Virus record (IMG/VR): IMGVR_UViG_3300027896_000062
Location: 1 to 50,345 of that record
Length of the DNA stretch: 50,345 nt
Direction: 5' to 3' (one strand)
From: a virus
Below are positions 31,613 to 40,185 of this stretch, piece by piece. Each line of letters starts with the position of its first letter. The first letter of the stretch is position 1. The notes beneath the pieces are model-generated. The model was not told where the DNA came from. It worked only from the letters and a program-made list of their open reading frames with translations, and searched no databases. The position numbers were made by a program, and so were the translations under genes.

Positions 31613-34600
31613 TTTTCTATACCAATTGTTGTTAGATAATCATTTAATAATTGTACCGATTCTGGAATAATAATTTCATCATCTTTAAATTTAAAGAAAT
31701 CTGAATCAATAACTTTTTTAATATGTTTCTTTTTAAGATCTAAACAATCTGATTTGGTAGTTAAAGTTTCATGTAAATTTTCTAATCCTCCATGTGCAAT
31801 CATACAAGCGATTTCCATTTCCCCAACTCTCTGACCACCTTTATGTTTTCTTCCACGACTAGGTTGCATAGTTCTCTTTGTATAAGTTCCAATCCCTCTA
31901 GCAGCTAATCTATTTTCTGCAATATGAACCATTCTAAAAAAGTAAATAAATCCAACAGTAATATCATTAATATTAATATTTTCAAAGGGTTCATTTATTT
32001 TGAATTCAGTTGGAGTATTAGTATATGAACAAGCTTGCAATACCATATATCTAGTTGAAGATTCAAAAGGTGGTGCTATTAAAGTTAGTTCTTCTATAAA
32101 TTTTTTATTTATAGTTTTTAGCTGATTAAAGAACTGATGATAATACCAATTATTTTCAGTATTATCTATAATTCTTATATAATTTAATAAATAATTTCTT
32201 AATTCTTCTTGAGATTTATTTTCTTTTAACATCATTAACATTTTCCTTTTTAGATCATGTAATGACATTGCTAAATGTAGTTCAAATATTTGACCAATAT
32301 TCATTCTAGAAGGAACACTTAAAGGATTAATACAAATATCAACATTTCTTCCATCCTCTAATTTTGGCATTTTATCATGAGGAATTATTTTGGAAATGAT
32401 ACCTTTATTTCCATGTCTGTTTCCTATCTTATCACCAATATTAATATTTCTAGAATAGAATCCAAATATCTCAACTAACATTCCATTTATTTCTTCACCT
32501 TTTACTTTAAATTTCCCAACATGAGAAAACTTATCAAGATTATTATCCTTTATATATCTTTCAGCAGCATTTTTTGGTAAGTTATTATAAAGAATATTTT
32601 GAAAGTTTCTTTCTCTATCTATTTGTTTTTCTATTTTTCTTTTAACCCAATCATTAAAACTTGGAACTTGACTATTCCAAGTATTTGGATATATATTTAC
32701 TTCTGTAATTAAAACATCTTTTTTACATCTTAATGAAATTTCTTCTTCAAAAATTGAATTATGCTCAAGATAATCAAAAGGAATTTGTTTAATTGCTGCA
32801 TAAGGAACTCCTTTCAAAATCAATTCCCTTTTCTTTCTTCTCTTAATATCTTCAATTTCTTTTTCTGATTTTCCTTCAAACTCTTTAAGATCATTTTCAG
32901 TAGGATATATATCTATATAAGGTTTAGGATTTGGTAATGGTTTATATCTATTCTTTTCTAAACTTAAAAGAATTTTATTCGGTGATAATACAAAAGATAA
33001 ATCAATATAATGTATGGATGTAAAAATATCTTCTTTTACTAATCTATCTGAAATAACAATAGAATCTTCATAATTATATCCATAATATGGCATTATTGCA
33101 GTTAGTAAATTTCTTCCAAAGTTTATTTTTCCATCTTTACAATAATTACTTTCTGCAACAATCATTCCTGATTTTACTTTATCACCTTTAGATACATAAA
33201 TATTCATTACATCAATATTTTCCACATAAATTCTTCTATTAGATATATCAAAAATATCGAAATCCCCATCATCATAATTTATAATCATATTAAATGAATC
33301 TATATATGTAACTTTTCCTACCTTTCTTGCTCTTTTTACAAACTGACTATAATTAGTATATAATCCTTCACATCCCGATTGAATCATAGGAACATCAAAT
33401 TCAGATAACATTATTGACTGTCTCATTTGAGAAGAAGACATTTGTAATCTGGTTTGATCATCATGTTCTAAAAAAGGAACCAATGATACAGGAATAGAAA
33501 TTGGAGATTTTTTAATTGTTTCTTCTGTAAATTTTAAATTTTCATCTAAAGGAGTATTTACTAAAACACTTTGTAATATTCCACAATTATCTCTATCTGG
33601 AGTATCAACAGGACAAATTCTCCCAAACATAGAATTAGTAATATCTCTTAAATATACAGGAACATTTTCTCTTTCAAATCCACCAGGACCAATCAAACTT
33701 GTTCTTGTCAATTTAGTTAATTCTTCAATAGGATTTATTGAAAAATCAAATTGAACTATATCAGAAACATTACAACTACTTAAAATTTCAGATGAGTTTA
33801 TATTAAATTTAGTTTTTCTTGTTGACTTATTTGACATACATAAATCAAATATAGCTTTAGATATTTTAGAAAGAATTACATATTCAAAACATCTAATCCT
33901 TTTATTTATAAAATCTGTATCATCATAACTACCTTTCTTTATAACTTCAGTAATTTCATTTAAAATATTTCCTGTTGTAAAAAATTTAGCTGACATAATA
34001 TCTGTTTTTAATATTAAATCTAAAGCATAAATTAATTCTTCTCCCTTACTTTTTTCATCTGTTACAGAAAAATATCTTCCTGCTTCTTTAATAAAATCAG
34101 TTGTAGTATAATCCATAGATTCATCATAATAGTTCTTTAAATCATACATTAACTTATCATATGTTCTAGATTCATTTGTTATGTTATTTAATTCTATAGT
34201 ATCTAGTTTAAATTTAGTTCTAGTTAATTCTAATCCAAAATAAGCAAATATAACAATAGATAAAGGAACTTTTTTATTAAAAATATATAGATAAACATAC
34301 GGATGTTCCTTTTCTTCAGATATCATCATATTTATAACATTAGTTCTTATTTTTATATTTTTTCCTCTTGTAACTATAGGAATATCAAATAATTGGAAAA
34401 GAGGAACTTTTTTTCTTCCACCAATTACAATATAATTTTTATCAACTAACTTTGGAATAGCCATACTTAAATCTACAACATCGTTCCCTCTTTTTAATTT
34501 TATTACTAAATTTTTCTTTAAAGTTTTTTGAAGTTCCCCAGAAGAAAATTTTGGTTCTTTTATACCAAATTCAGAAATTGTAAAACCTATTTCTGTAACA

Positions 34601-34710
34601 GGTTGTAAAATTTCTTTTATTTTTTCTTCTAACTCATTGTATTCTTTTTCTCTTATTGTGAAGATATTTCTCTCTTCATTTACTTTATAGTTTGGATTTA
34701 TTATTTCCAC
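31609..34710 (-). CDS. rpoB: RNA polymerase beta subunit (phage-encoded, unsplit)
   Basis: This is a complete beta subunit of a multisubunit DNA-directed RNA polymerase, 1033 residues (E. coli 1342), so the dispensable regions are smaller. Conserved blocks in order: TSLIGPGGFERENVPVYLRD at 338-357 and GRICPVDTPD (fork/rifampicin region), GYNYEDSIVISDRL at 544-557, GDKIGNRHGNKGIISKI, the NPLSVPSRMNIGQIFE block and GQRVGEMEIACMIAHG near the C-terminus. The start is GTG (34710), nine bases after AGGAGG, and that site lies in an inverted repeat (34718-34731). Unlike phiKZ-type phages, beta is not split into two genes. Rifampicin-pocket residues differ from bacteria (see findings). Confidence 0.95.
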   Translation of the reverse strand: MEIINPNYKVNEERNIFTIREKEYNELEEKIKEILQPVTEIGFTISEFGIKEPKFSSGELQKTLKKNLVIKLKRGNDVVDLSMAIPKLVDKNYIVIGGRKKVPLFQLFDIPIVTRGKNIKIRTNVINMMISEEKEHPYVYLYIFNKKVPLSIVIFAYFGLELTRTKFKLDTIELNNITNESRTYDKLMYDLKNYYDESMDYTTTDFIKEAGRYFSVTDEKSKGEELIYALDLILKTDIMSAKFFTTGNILNEITEVIKKGSYDDTDFINKRIRCFEYVILSKISKAIFDLCMSNKSTRKTKFNINSSEILSSCNVSDIVQFDFSINPIEELTKLTRTSLIGPGGFERENVPVYLRDITNSMFGRICPVDTPDRDNCGILQSVLVNTPLDENLKFTEETIKKSPISIPVSLVPFLEHDDQTRLQMSSSQMRQSIMLSEFDVPMIQSGCEGLYTNYSQFVKRARKVGKVTYIDSFNMIINYDDGDFDIFDISNRRIYVENIDVMNIYVSKGDKVKSGMIVAESNYCKDGKINFGRNLLTAIMPYYGYNYEDSIVISDRLVKEDIFTSIHYIDLSFVLSPNKILLSLEKNRYKPLPNPKPYIDIYPTENDLKEFEGKSEKEIEDIKRRKKRELILKGVPYAAIKQIPFDYLEHNSIFEEEISLRCKKDVLITEVNIYPNTWNSQVPSFNDWVKRKIEKQIDRERNFQNILYNNLPKNAAERYIKDNNLDKFSHVGKFKVKGEEINGMLVEIFGFYSRNINIGDKIGNRHGNKGIISKIIPHDKMPKLEDGRNVDICINPLSVPSRMNIGQIFELHLAMSLHDLKRKMLMMLKENKSQEELRNYLLNYIRIIDNTENNWYYHQFFNQLKTINKKFIEELTLIAPPFESSTRYMVLQACSYTNTPTEFKINEPFENININDITVGFIYFFRMVHIAENRLAARGIGTYTKRTMQPSRGRKHKGGQRVGEMEIACMIAHGGLENLHETLTTKSDCLDLKKKHIKKVIDSDFFKFKDDEIIIPESVQLLNDYLTTIGIEK

Positions 34711-34717
34711 TACTGTG

Positions 34718-34731
34718 CACCTCCTGAGGTG
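34718..34731. promoter_or_regulatory. Inverted repeat enclosing the rpoB ribosome binding site
   Basis: Read leftward, CACCTC AG GAGGTG holds the rpoB AGGAGG site. The two halves are perfect complements, so the message can fold to hide its own Shine-Dalgarno sequence about nine bases before the GTG start. That would suit translational control of beta, although the loop is short and the stem weak. Confidence 0.5.
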
Positions 34732-34755
34732 TTTATTTTTATTTTATATGGAATC

Positions 34756-34791
34756 ATTGGATCTTATATTTTTTAAAATATAAGATCCAAT
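34756..34791. other. 17-bp perfect hairpin between rpoC and rpoB
   Basis: ATTGGATCTTATATTTT and AAAATATAAGATCCAAT are perfect complements around a two-base loop. The stem lies 12 bases downstream of the rpoC stop. There is no U-tract after it in the leftward direction, so it may be an mRNA processing or stability element rather than a terminator. It is AT-rich but far longer than chance would suggest. Confidence 0.5.
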
Positions 34792-34802
34792 TTTATGTTC
34801 CA

Positions 34803-37496
34803 TTATCTAGGATTTTCACCTAACATTATTTTGTCAAAAATTCCTTTATAGTTTCCTTTTTGAAGTATTCCTTTTATAATATGATTTTTAGGATTAGAGA
34901 AAGCTAATCCTAAAATCCAGCTTTCCTTTTCTGGAACACTTTGAATACTATAATAATCTGGAGCTATCTTTTCTCTATTTGCTAGAAGTCTCCATTTTCT
35001 TAATCCTTTCCACATCATTTGAGATACCACGCATTCAAAATGAACATGGTGAATATCTCTACTGGTTATAAATAAACTAAATAGTTCATCAGTTAATTCT
35101 TTATAATCCTTTTTCTCTTTATTATGAAGAGCTCTTGAAGCAGCAGATAAATCACTAATAATATCTGATTGTCTCATATCTGTTTGATCTTCAGAAACTT
35201 TTGCTACTCCTGATGTATGGAAAGTTCTTAAAATAAGTTGTGTGGCACTTTCCCCTAATGCTTGAGCAGCTATAATTCCAATAAATTTACTATGTAAATT
35301 TTTATATAAATTTCCATAGCACTTATGACATATTTCTTCATTTTTACAGAAAATTGGACTTCTAAATCTAACTAATTTTCCAACAAGAGATTGATAATTT
35401 TTATCTGTAACTATATCTAAAGTTTTTAAATCTGTATTTAAAAAATATCTTCCAATTAGCATTTTTGCTTTCTTTTTATCATGGACCATTACATCAAGAT
35501 AATCTTCTGTTCCACAATCTTCAACACTTTCACTAACTAATAAATTAGCACAAGTATATATTAATTTTCTAGATAAATATCCAGAATTTCCAGTGTTTAA
35601 AGCAACATCTAATAATCCCTTTCTACAACCATAAGTTGAATTAAAAAATTCTTCTTGATCTAATCCTTCTATCAAATTATGTTTGATTGGAGTTGGTAAA
35701 ATATCTCCGCTAAAATTAGAAATATATCCTCTTGTTAAAATTATTTGTCTTACTTGATCCCATTTACCTCTAGCTCCAGAGTCAACAAGATAAGAATATT
35801 TAAAATTACTTCTCATTAAATCTTCTATCTTTTTACTTGAAATTAAAGCTAATTGATCTTGGATATTATCATTTGAATATATTTCATCTTTAATTTTATC
35901 TATACCATCAATTGCTACATGTTTCAATGACATAGAAGTCCCATAAACTGTAGAATATAAGAATCCTATTTCTTTAATTCTATCAAGAACGTTTGCTGTT
36001 ATTTCATTAGAATATTTATCTTTAATATCATTTAAAATAATTTCTATTTTCTTTTTATTTATAGATTCTTTTATTACTGGATAATCTTCTGGTAAACAAT
36101 CATTAAATATTTTTAAACCAAGAGTTATTTTTTCTCCTTTACATTCAACTTCATCAAGTTCTTTAAGTGTGGTTAATATATATACGCCTAAAATCATATC
36201 TTGACTTGGAACTGCAATTAAACTTCCATTTGATGGATTTGATAAATTTTCACTTGCCATAAATTTTTCTTTGATTTCATTTTTAGCTTTATCAGAAATT
36301 GGAAGATATACCGCCATTTGATCACCATCAAAATCTGCATTAAATCCTGCACAAACTAAAGGATGAATTTTAATAATTTTATCTAAAGAAGTTTTTATCT
36401 TAAATCCAATCATCCCTAACCTATGAAGAGATGGTTGTCTATTAAGTAAACAAACTTCATTTTTAACTATATTCTGACAAATGGGAAAAAGAACCGGATC
36501 AGACATTTCAATACATTTTTCTATAAAATTAAGAGATTCTGGTAATAATTTAAATTTTTTAATGTCAATAAGTTTTTTAGCTATTTGAATTTTAAATAAT
36601 TCTAAAATCATTAAGTAAGGTAATGAGCATTCATCTAAACTTAAAGAAGGTTCTGGAACTATAATAGCTCTTCCAGAAAAATCAACTCTTTTTCCTAAAA
36701 TATTTCCTCTAATTAATCCTTCTTTCTTAGATAACTTTGAAATAATATAATCGTATAATTCGTTTACTTCTTTTTGAAGTTGTTTAAAATATGTGTAATA
36801 TAAACTTTTATCATGTTGTATATTTAAAATAGTATTTTTCATACTTTCTTTTTTGGTAATTAAATGCATATAAAATCTATTTATATTGTCAACTACTTGT
36901 TTATTTTTATTTATTCCTTTAGCTATGGGTCTTAAATCAGGAGGTAATACTATAACATTATTAATAAAAAGACTATCTATATTATCTCGAACTAGTTCCC
37001 ACTGTTTAATCCCATTGTCAGCTCCATCATTTGCTATCCAATTTATTAGTTCAAAAATAGCTTCATCCTTTTCCCATATTTTAGTATCTTTTGGAGGTTC
37101 TTTTACTTCTATTAGATAATCATCCCCATCTTTGTATATGAAGCTTTTTTCATCTTTCATTAAAATATCTAATGGTCTTTTTAAAGTATTACCACCAAGA
37201 CTAACAACTAGATCATAAAAAATTGGATTAACAACTCTTATAGGAAGAACTATTTTTGCAAATCTTTTTCTTCTTTCTAGACTTGAAATAATATCCACAC
37301 CACAAGTTTTACAAGTTCCACCAGAATTTGAAGCTCCATAATAATTATCACATTGACATGTATAATTATTTACAGGACCAAAAATTTGCTCTGAAAATAA
37401 ACCATCTGGATGAAATTTTCTTTTCTTTGTATATTTTGTAGATGTTATTTCTTTTAAATTTTCACAAAATTTGTCTATGTTTAAAATCTCTGGCAT
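34803..37496 (-). CDS. rpoC: RNA polymerase beta-prime subunit (phage-encoded, unsplit)
   Basis: This is a compact beta-prime subunit of 897 residues (E. coli 1407). Zinc site: C47-x-C49-x12-C62-x2-C65, the same spacing as bacterial beta-prime. The catalytic loop NADFDGDQ at 386-393 has all three aspartates (D388, D390, D392). Other blocks are GNILGKRVDFSGRAIIVPEP at 264-283, LLNRQPSLHRLGMIGF, STYGCRKGLLDVALNTGNSG (bridge helix to trigger loop) and ILRTFHTSGV. N- and C-terminal halves are fused in one gene. In transcription rpoC precedes rpoB, the reverse of bacterial operons. The ATG follows TAGGAGT. Confidence 0.95.
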   Translation of the reverse strand: MPEILNIDKFCENLKEITSTKYTKKRKFHPDGLFSEQIFGPVNNYTCQCDNYYGASNSGGTCKTCGVDIISSLERRKRFAKIVLPIRVVNPIFYDLVVSLGGNTLKRPLDILMKDEKSFIYKDGDDYLIEVKEPPKDTKIWEKDEAIFELINWIANDGADNGIKQWELVRDNIDSLFINNVIVLPPDLRPIAKGINKNKQVVDNINRFYMHLITKKESMKNTILNIQHDKSLYYTYFKQLQKEVNELYDYIISKLSKKEGLIRGNILGKRVDFSGRAIIVPEPSLSLDECSLPYLMILELFKIQIAKKLIDIKKFKLLPESLNFIEKCIEMSDPVLFPICQNIVKNEVCLLNRQPSLHRLGMIGFKIKTSLDKIIKIHPLVCAGFNADFDGDQMAVYLPISDKAKNEIKEKFMASENLSNPSNGSLIAVPSQDMILGVYILTTLKELDEVECKGEKITLGLKIFNDCLPEDYPVIKESINKKKIEIILNDIKDKYSNEITANVLDRIKEIGFLYSTVYGTSMSLKHVAIDGIDKIKDEIYSNDNIQDQLALISSKKIEDLMRSNFKYSYLVDSGARGKWDQVRQIILTRGYISNFSGDILPTPIKHNLIEGLDQEEFFNSTYGCRKGLLDVALNTGNSGYLSRKLIYTCANLLVSESVEDCGTEDYLDVMVHDKKKAKMLIGRYFLNTDLKTLDIVTDKNYQSLVGKLVRFRSPIFCKNEEICHKCYGNLYKNLHSKFIGIIAAQALGESATQLILRTFHTSGVAKVSEDQTDMRQSDIISDLSAASRALHNKEKKDYKELTDELFSLFITSRDIHHVHFECVVSQMMWKGLRKWRLLANREKIAPDYYSIQSVPEKESWILGLAFSNPKNHIIKGILQKGNYKGIFDKIMLGENPR

Positions 37497-37509
37497 ATTT
37501 ATTTTACTC

Positions 37510-37785
37510 CTATTTTGCTAAGTCTATTAGTTTTTCCCCTAAAAATTTTAGATGAAGTTTTACTTTTTCACTTATTAATTTATCAACATCTCCAACTAAA
37601 AGTTTTGCTATTTCATTTAAATCTTCTAAACTTATTTTCTTTTTATTAGATTCTTCTATTCTTAAATCTATTAAATCTTTTAGTTCCTCTTCAAAAGCTT
37701 CCCCAAACATTTTTGTTTTTATAACTTTTGGTTTAAGATTTTGTTTTTCTTCAGTAATCTTTGTAGGTTTATTTTTTGTTATCAT
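37510..37785 (-). CDS. Small helical protein next to rpoC, 91 aa
   Basis: A charged, lysine-rich helical protein (MFGEAFEEELKDLIDLRIEE, then KKISLEDLNEIAKLLVGDVD). It starts as an operon partner 14 bases upstream of rpoC. A role as a small RNA polymerase subunit or assembly factor (omega-like) would suit the position, but no omega motif is visible. Confidence 0.55.
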   Translation of the reverse strand: MITKNKPTKITEEKQNLKPKVIKTKMFGEAFEEELKDLIDLRIEESNKKKISLEDLNEIAKLLVGDVDKLISEKVKLHLKFLGEKLIDLAK

Positions 37786-37795
37786 ATTATTTTCC

Positions 37796-37984
37796 TTATT
37801 TACTATCTATTTTATTTTTTATTTTATTTCTACCTTTACTAAATACGTTTTCTATTCCTTTTATAAATTCTTCTTTAAGGAAAGTTCCTAGTTTTTCACC
37901 AGCATTTTTTACAACTGGTTGTAATTCATTTAAAGTTTCATCTGCAACAACTAACATTTTTTTAGCGTATTCTTTTTTTGTCAT
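37796..37984 (-). CDS. Small helical protein, 62 aa
   Basis: Lysine-rich, amphipathic helix character (KEYAKKMLVVADETLNELQP, then GTFLKEEFIKGIENVFSKGR). No function can be assigned. The ATG at 37984 follows AGGAGG, so it is well translated. Confidence 0.55.
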   Translation of the reverse strand: MTKKEYAKKMLVVADETLNELQPVVKNAGEKLGTFLKEEFIKGIENVFSKGRNKIKNKIDSK

Positions 37985-38006
37985 TTTTTATACCTCCTAA
38001 GTATAA

Positions 38007-38339
38007 TTAATATAAATAGTCTACTAATCCCCAAACACAAAAATAACAATCATCTGCCCAATATATAGGTAATATGTGTTTTTCTAAAAACTCCTTTACT
38101 TCATTAAAATTTTCATTAATTAAACTAGATGGTAAACAAAATTTATTATTTTTAGGATCACAATTTGGATGTTTACTATCTATTAATACTAAAGATTCTA
38201 GTTTATCTTCATTTAAAATTACTTTATACTTTTTTATTACTAAATTAGGTTCTTTTAAAGATAATATTTTATACATTTTTTTATCATATTTTATAAAAGA
38301 TGGAACTATTTCTTTTTCTAAATTTATAATTTTTTCCAT
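38007..38339 (-). CDS. E2-like ubiquitin-conjugating domain protein (minimal), 110 aa
   Basis: The protein contains KHPNCDPKNNKFCLP (residues 56-70), which matches the E2 core HPN...xxCL with the catalytic-type Cys (C68) 11 residues after the His, followed by a helix (NENFNEVKEFLEKHILPIYW) and a W-rich end (CYFCVWG). The eukaryotic E2 pattern is HPN-xxxx-G-x-ICL. At 110 residues it is shorter than a UBC domain, so the C-terminal helices are probably reduced. It begins where the E1-like gene ends (shared base 38339) and is thus its direct partner. The call rests on a motif read by eye. Confidence 0.5.
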   Translation of the reverse strand: MEKIINLEKEIVPSFIKYDKKMYKILSLKEPNLVIKKYKVILNEDKLESLVLIDSKHPNCDPKNNKFCLPSSLINENFNEVKEFLEKHILPIYWADDCYFCVWGLVDYLY

Positions 38340-39268
38340 TAAGCTGCCCCTCTTTCAGGTATTAAAATAATGTAACAAATATTATTTTCTACTATTGGTT
38401 GTTGAATTACATAATTATTATACCTTAGTTTAGGTAAGTTTACTATAGATAAAATATTTTTAGTTAAATCATTGATATCTTGAATAGCTAATTTTGGAAT
38501 AGTTTTTCGATTTAAATAATCATTTTTATCATCTAAACAAATATTTAGATCATATTGTTTATTTAAATTAATTATTGACTCAGAATTTTCAACTAAATTA
38601 GATAATTTTTCATCACCAGGATAACTTTCAAAAATAATATCTTCATAATTATAAGTTTCTAATGCTTCTTCTGTTATTTTTTTTAAGTAATTTATATCAT
38701 TTATATTATATTTTTCTTCTATTAATCTTTTTAATTGATATATATTTATAGCATGAATAATCTTTTCTTTAGTAAATTCTTTTATCAGACCATTTATTAT
38801 TAACCCTGATACTGTAGAAACTGCATACATTATTTCATTTTTTTCTAAACTAATAGTATATTTCCCTCCATAATGTAGTTCATGTTTTATATTTTTTCTA
38901 CAATCAATTATTAAATATTTAGAGGAAATAGATAATTTAATATCTATTTCTTTGTTTCTATTACAAACAAAGTCTCTACAATCAATAACTAAATCACATT
39001 TTGGAATTTTTGTTTTACCTTCAACATATCTTTTATTCATACATATGATTTCTAATTCTTTGTTTAAATTATGAATTTTATCATACATACATTTTGTTTT
39101 ATAGTTTCCAATATCTGATTCTTCATAAATAGAATTTCTTAAATTATTTATTTCTACTTTATCATAGTCTATTAAAACTAAACTTTCTAATGAGTCACTT
39201 TTAGATAAATTGTTTGATAGAAATCCTCCAATACTACCCAATCCTATAATACATATTCTTTTATACAC
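38339..39268 (-). CDS. E1/ThiF-like adenylating protein (second copy)
   Basis: A Rossmann fold starts at once with YKRICIIGLGSIGGFLSN (GxGxxG nucleotide loop), then LVLIDYDKVEINNLRN, the E1-type Asp-containing strand that precedes the Arg/Asn pair for MgATP. The central section has KCDLVIDCRDF (the downstream Asp pocket) and more beta strands. The C-terminal half (about 150 residues) is unlike ThiF and may bind a partner. I place the start at a GTG (39268), four bases after GGAGG; longer frames up to 39325 lie inside the preceding gene. The pair with the 38007 E2-like protein suggests a charging-transfer module. Confidence 0.7.
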   Translation of the reverse strand: MYKRICIIGLGSIGGFLSNNLSKSDSLESLVLIDYDKVEINNLRNSIYEESDIGNYKTKCMYDKIHNLNKELEIICMNKRYVEGKTKIPKCDLVIDCRDFVCNRNKEIDIKLSISSKYLIIDCRKNIKHELHYGGKYTISLEKNEIMYAVSTVSGLIINGLIKEFTKEKIIHAINIYQLKRLIEEKYNINDINYLKKITEEALETYNYEDIIFESYPGDEKLSNLVENSESIINLNKQYDLNICLDDKNDYLNRKTIPKLAIQDINDLTKNILSIVNLPKLRYNNYVIQQPIVENNICYIILIPERGAA

Positions 39269-39293
39269 AGATCCTCCGAACATTTTTATATTT

Positions 39294-39536
39294 TTATACG
39301 GATTCCATCTCTTTAATAATATCATCTAATTTATCTTTTAGGAAATTAACTTCTTCTAAAGATAATCTTCCAGAATTAGAATACCCTACGGTATTATCTT
39401 TTTTAACATATGATCTTGTCATTGCTAATTTTTTTGGACCATTATCATATGAAAATATTGATATTAATAATGATGAACCCTTCGAATCACTTTTTTCAAA
39501 CATTTTTATTAATTTGTCTTTTTCTTGATTATACAT
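39294..39536 (-). CDS. Hypothetical protein, 80 aa
   Basis: Unrecognised. A basic N-terminus (NQEKDKLIKMFEKSDSKGSS), a beta-rich centre (LLISIFSYDNGPKKLAMTRS) and an acidic C-terminal helix (LEEVNFLKDKLDDIIKEME). It lies in the conjugation gene cluster but has no ubiquitin-type motif. Confidence 0.55.
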   Translation of the reverse strand: MYNQEKDKLIKMFEKSDSKGSSLLISIFSYDNGPKKLAMTRSYVKKDNTVGYSNSGRLSLEEVNFLKDKLDDIIKEMESV

Positions 39537-39550
39537 ATCTCTACCTTTTT

Positions 39551-39589
39551 ATTTAGGATAGGTTGACTTTCCATCAACCTATCCTAAAT
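39551..39589. other. 16-bp perfect hairpin between small genes
   Basis: ATTTAGGATAGGTTGA and TCAACCTATCCTAAAT are perfect complements with a 7-base loop. It stands ahead of the 39294-39536 start, six bases before the last base of the 39595 gene. No U-tract follows on the leftward side, so a classic terminator is unlikely; it may be a processing or stability hairpin. Confidence 0.5.
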
Positions 39590-39594
39590 TTAAA

Positions 39595-40116
39595 TTAATG
39601 TAATTTACCTTTTTTAGATATAATTCTTTCTTCTTCTTCACTTAAAGTAGGTTTGTATTCAGATTTATAATTAAACAATTTTTTGGTTTCCCAAATGGGA
39701 GTTCCAGAAGGAATTGATAATCTTAAATATTCTTTATTATTATGATTAACTATTTTAGAAGATATAAAACTATAATTTTTTAAATCTTCTTTGATTTTTT
39801 CAATTTGTTTATCAGAAGTTTTTATATGTCTAATAATAAATAAACCATCTTCACAATCAGAATTTATTTCTTCTGTTGATTTTTTATGCTTTATAGCTTT
39901 AATAGCTCTTCCGATAGCTATATTTCTTCCAGTTGTTTTTCTATGAATATCTTTCAATGAGCAAATAGCAATACCTCTTGAAAGAACTTTACCTGTTTCT
40001 ACATCAAGTAATAAACATACTGTGCAAATATTTCCAATAGCTTTAGAATTTTTATAATAAATTTTATAAAAATTGTTTATTTCTTCAGATGAGTTTGTTC
40101 TCACTTTTTCTTTCAT
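39595..40116 (-). CDS. Hypothetical protein in the conjugation cluster, 173 aa
   Basis: It has VCLLLDVETGKVLSRGIAIC and TTGRNIAIGRAIKAIKHKKS, a beta-hairpin-then-helix arrangement, followed by a regulatory-looking beta/helix part (FIIRHIKTSDKQIEKI). The GRxIAxGRAxKA helix is reminiscent of small phage or plasmid proteins, without a known role. The hairpin 40147-40166 lies upstream. Confidence 0.55.
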   Translation of the reverse strand: MKEKVRTNSSEEINNFYKIYYKNSKAIGNICTVCLLLDVETGKVLSRGIAICSLKDIHRKTTGRNIAIGRAIKAIKHKKSTEEINSDCEDGLFIIRHIKTSDKQIEKIKEDLKNYSFISSKIVNHNNKEYLRLSIPSGTPIWETKKLFNYKSEYKPTLSEEEERIISKKGKLH

Positions 40117-40146
40117 ATGTTTAAAATCTCCATTTTTAATTTAAAT

Positions 40147-40166
40147 GGGGGGGATATATTCCCCCC
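40147..40166. other. G7/C6 hairpin upstream of the 39595 gene
   Basis: A run of seven G residues (40147-40153) faces six C residues (40161-40166) with a 5-7 base loop, flanked by AAA and TTT. Such G/C runs are rare here, and the element is the only long stretch of G in the region. It lies in the 69-base gap between the ubiquitin-like gene and the 39595 gene, with no U-tract leftward. Confidence 0.5.
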
Positions 40167-40185
40167 TTTAGTTTTAAAAATTATT

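Noticed and set aside
31609-37496. Bacterial contamination or a host rpoBC operon
   Set aside because: The subunits are much smaller than bacterial ones, in reversed order, with altered rifampicin pocket residues. They are flanked by phage-type small genes rather than ribosomal protein genes (rplJL, rpsL). Base composition matches the neighbours.
37776-38370. Rightward reading frames opposite the small genes at 37.8-38.4 kb
   Set aside because: Frames at 37776-38000 and 38074-38370 on the + strand are antisense to well-packed leftward genes with ribosome binding sites. They have low-complexity, phenylalanine/serine-rich translations, as expected for shadows.
31384-40166. All perfect hairpins as rho-independent terminators
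   Set aside because: Only 21947-21975 and 23499-23533 have a U-tract in a direction used by genes. The others (31384, 34756, 39551, 40147) lack one on the leftward side and stand inside apparent operons, so I list them as other structures or as doubtful terminators.
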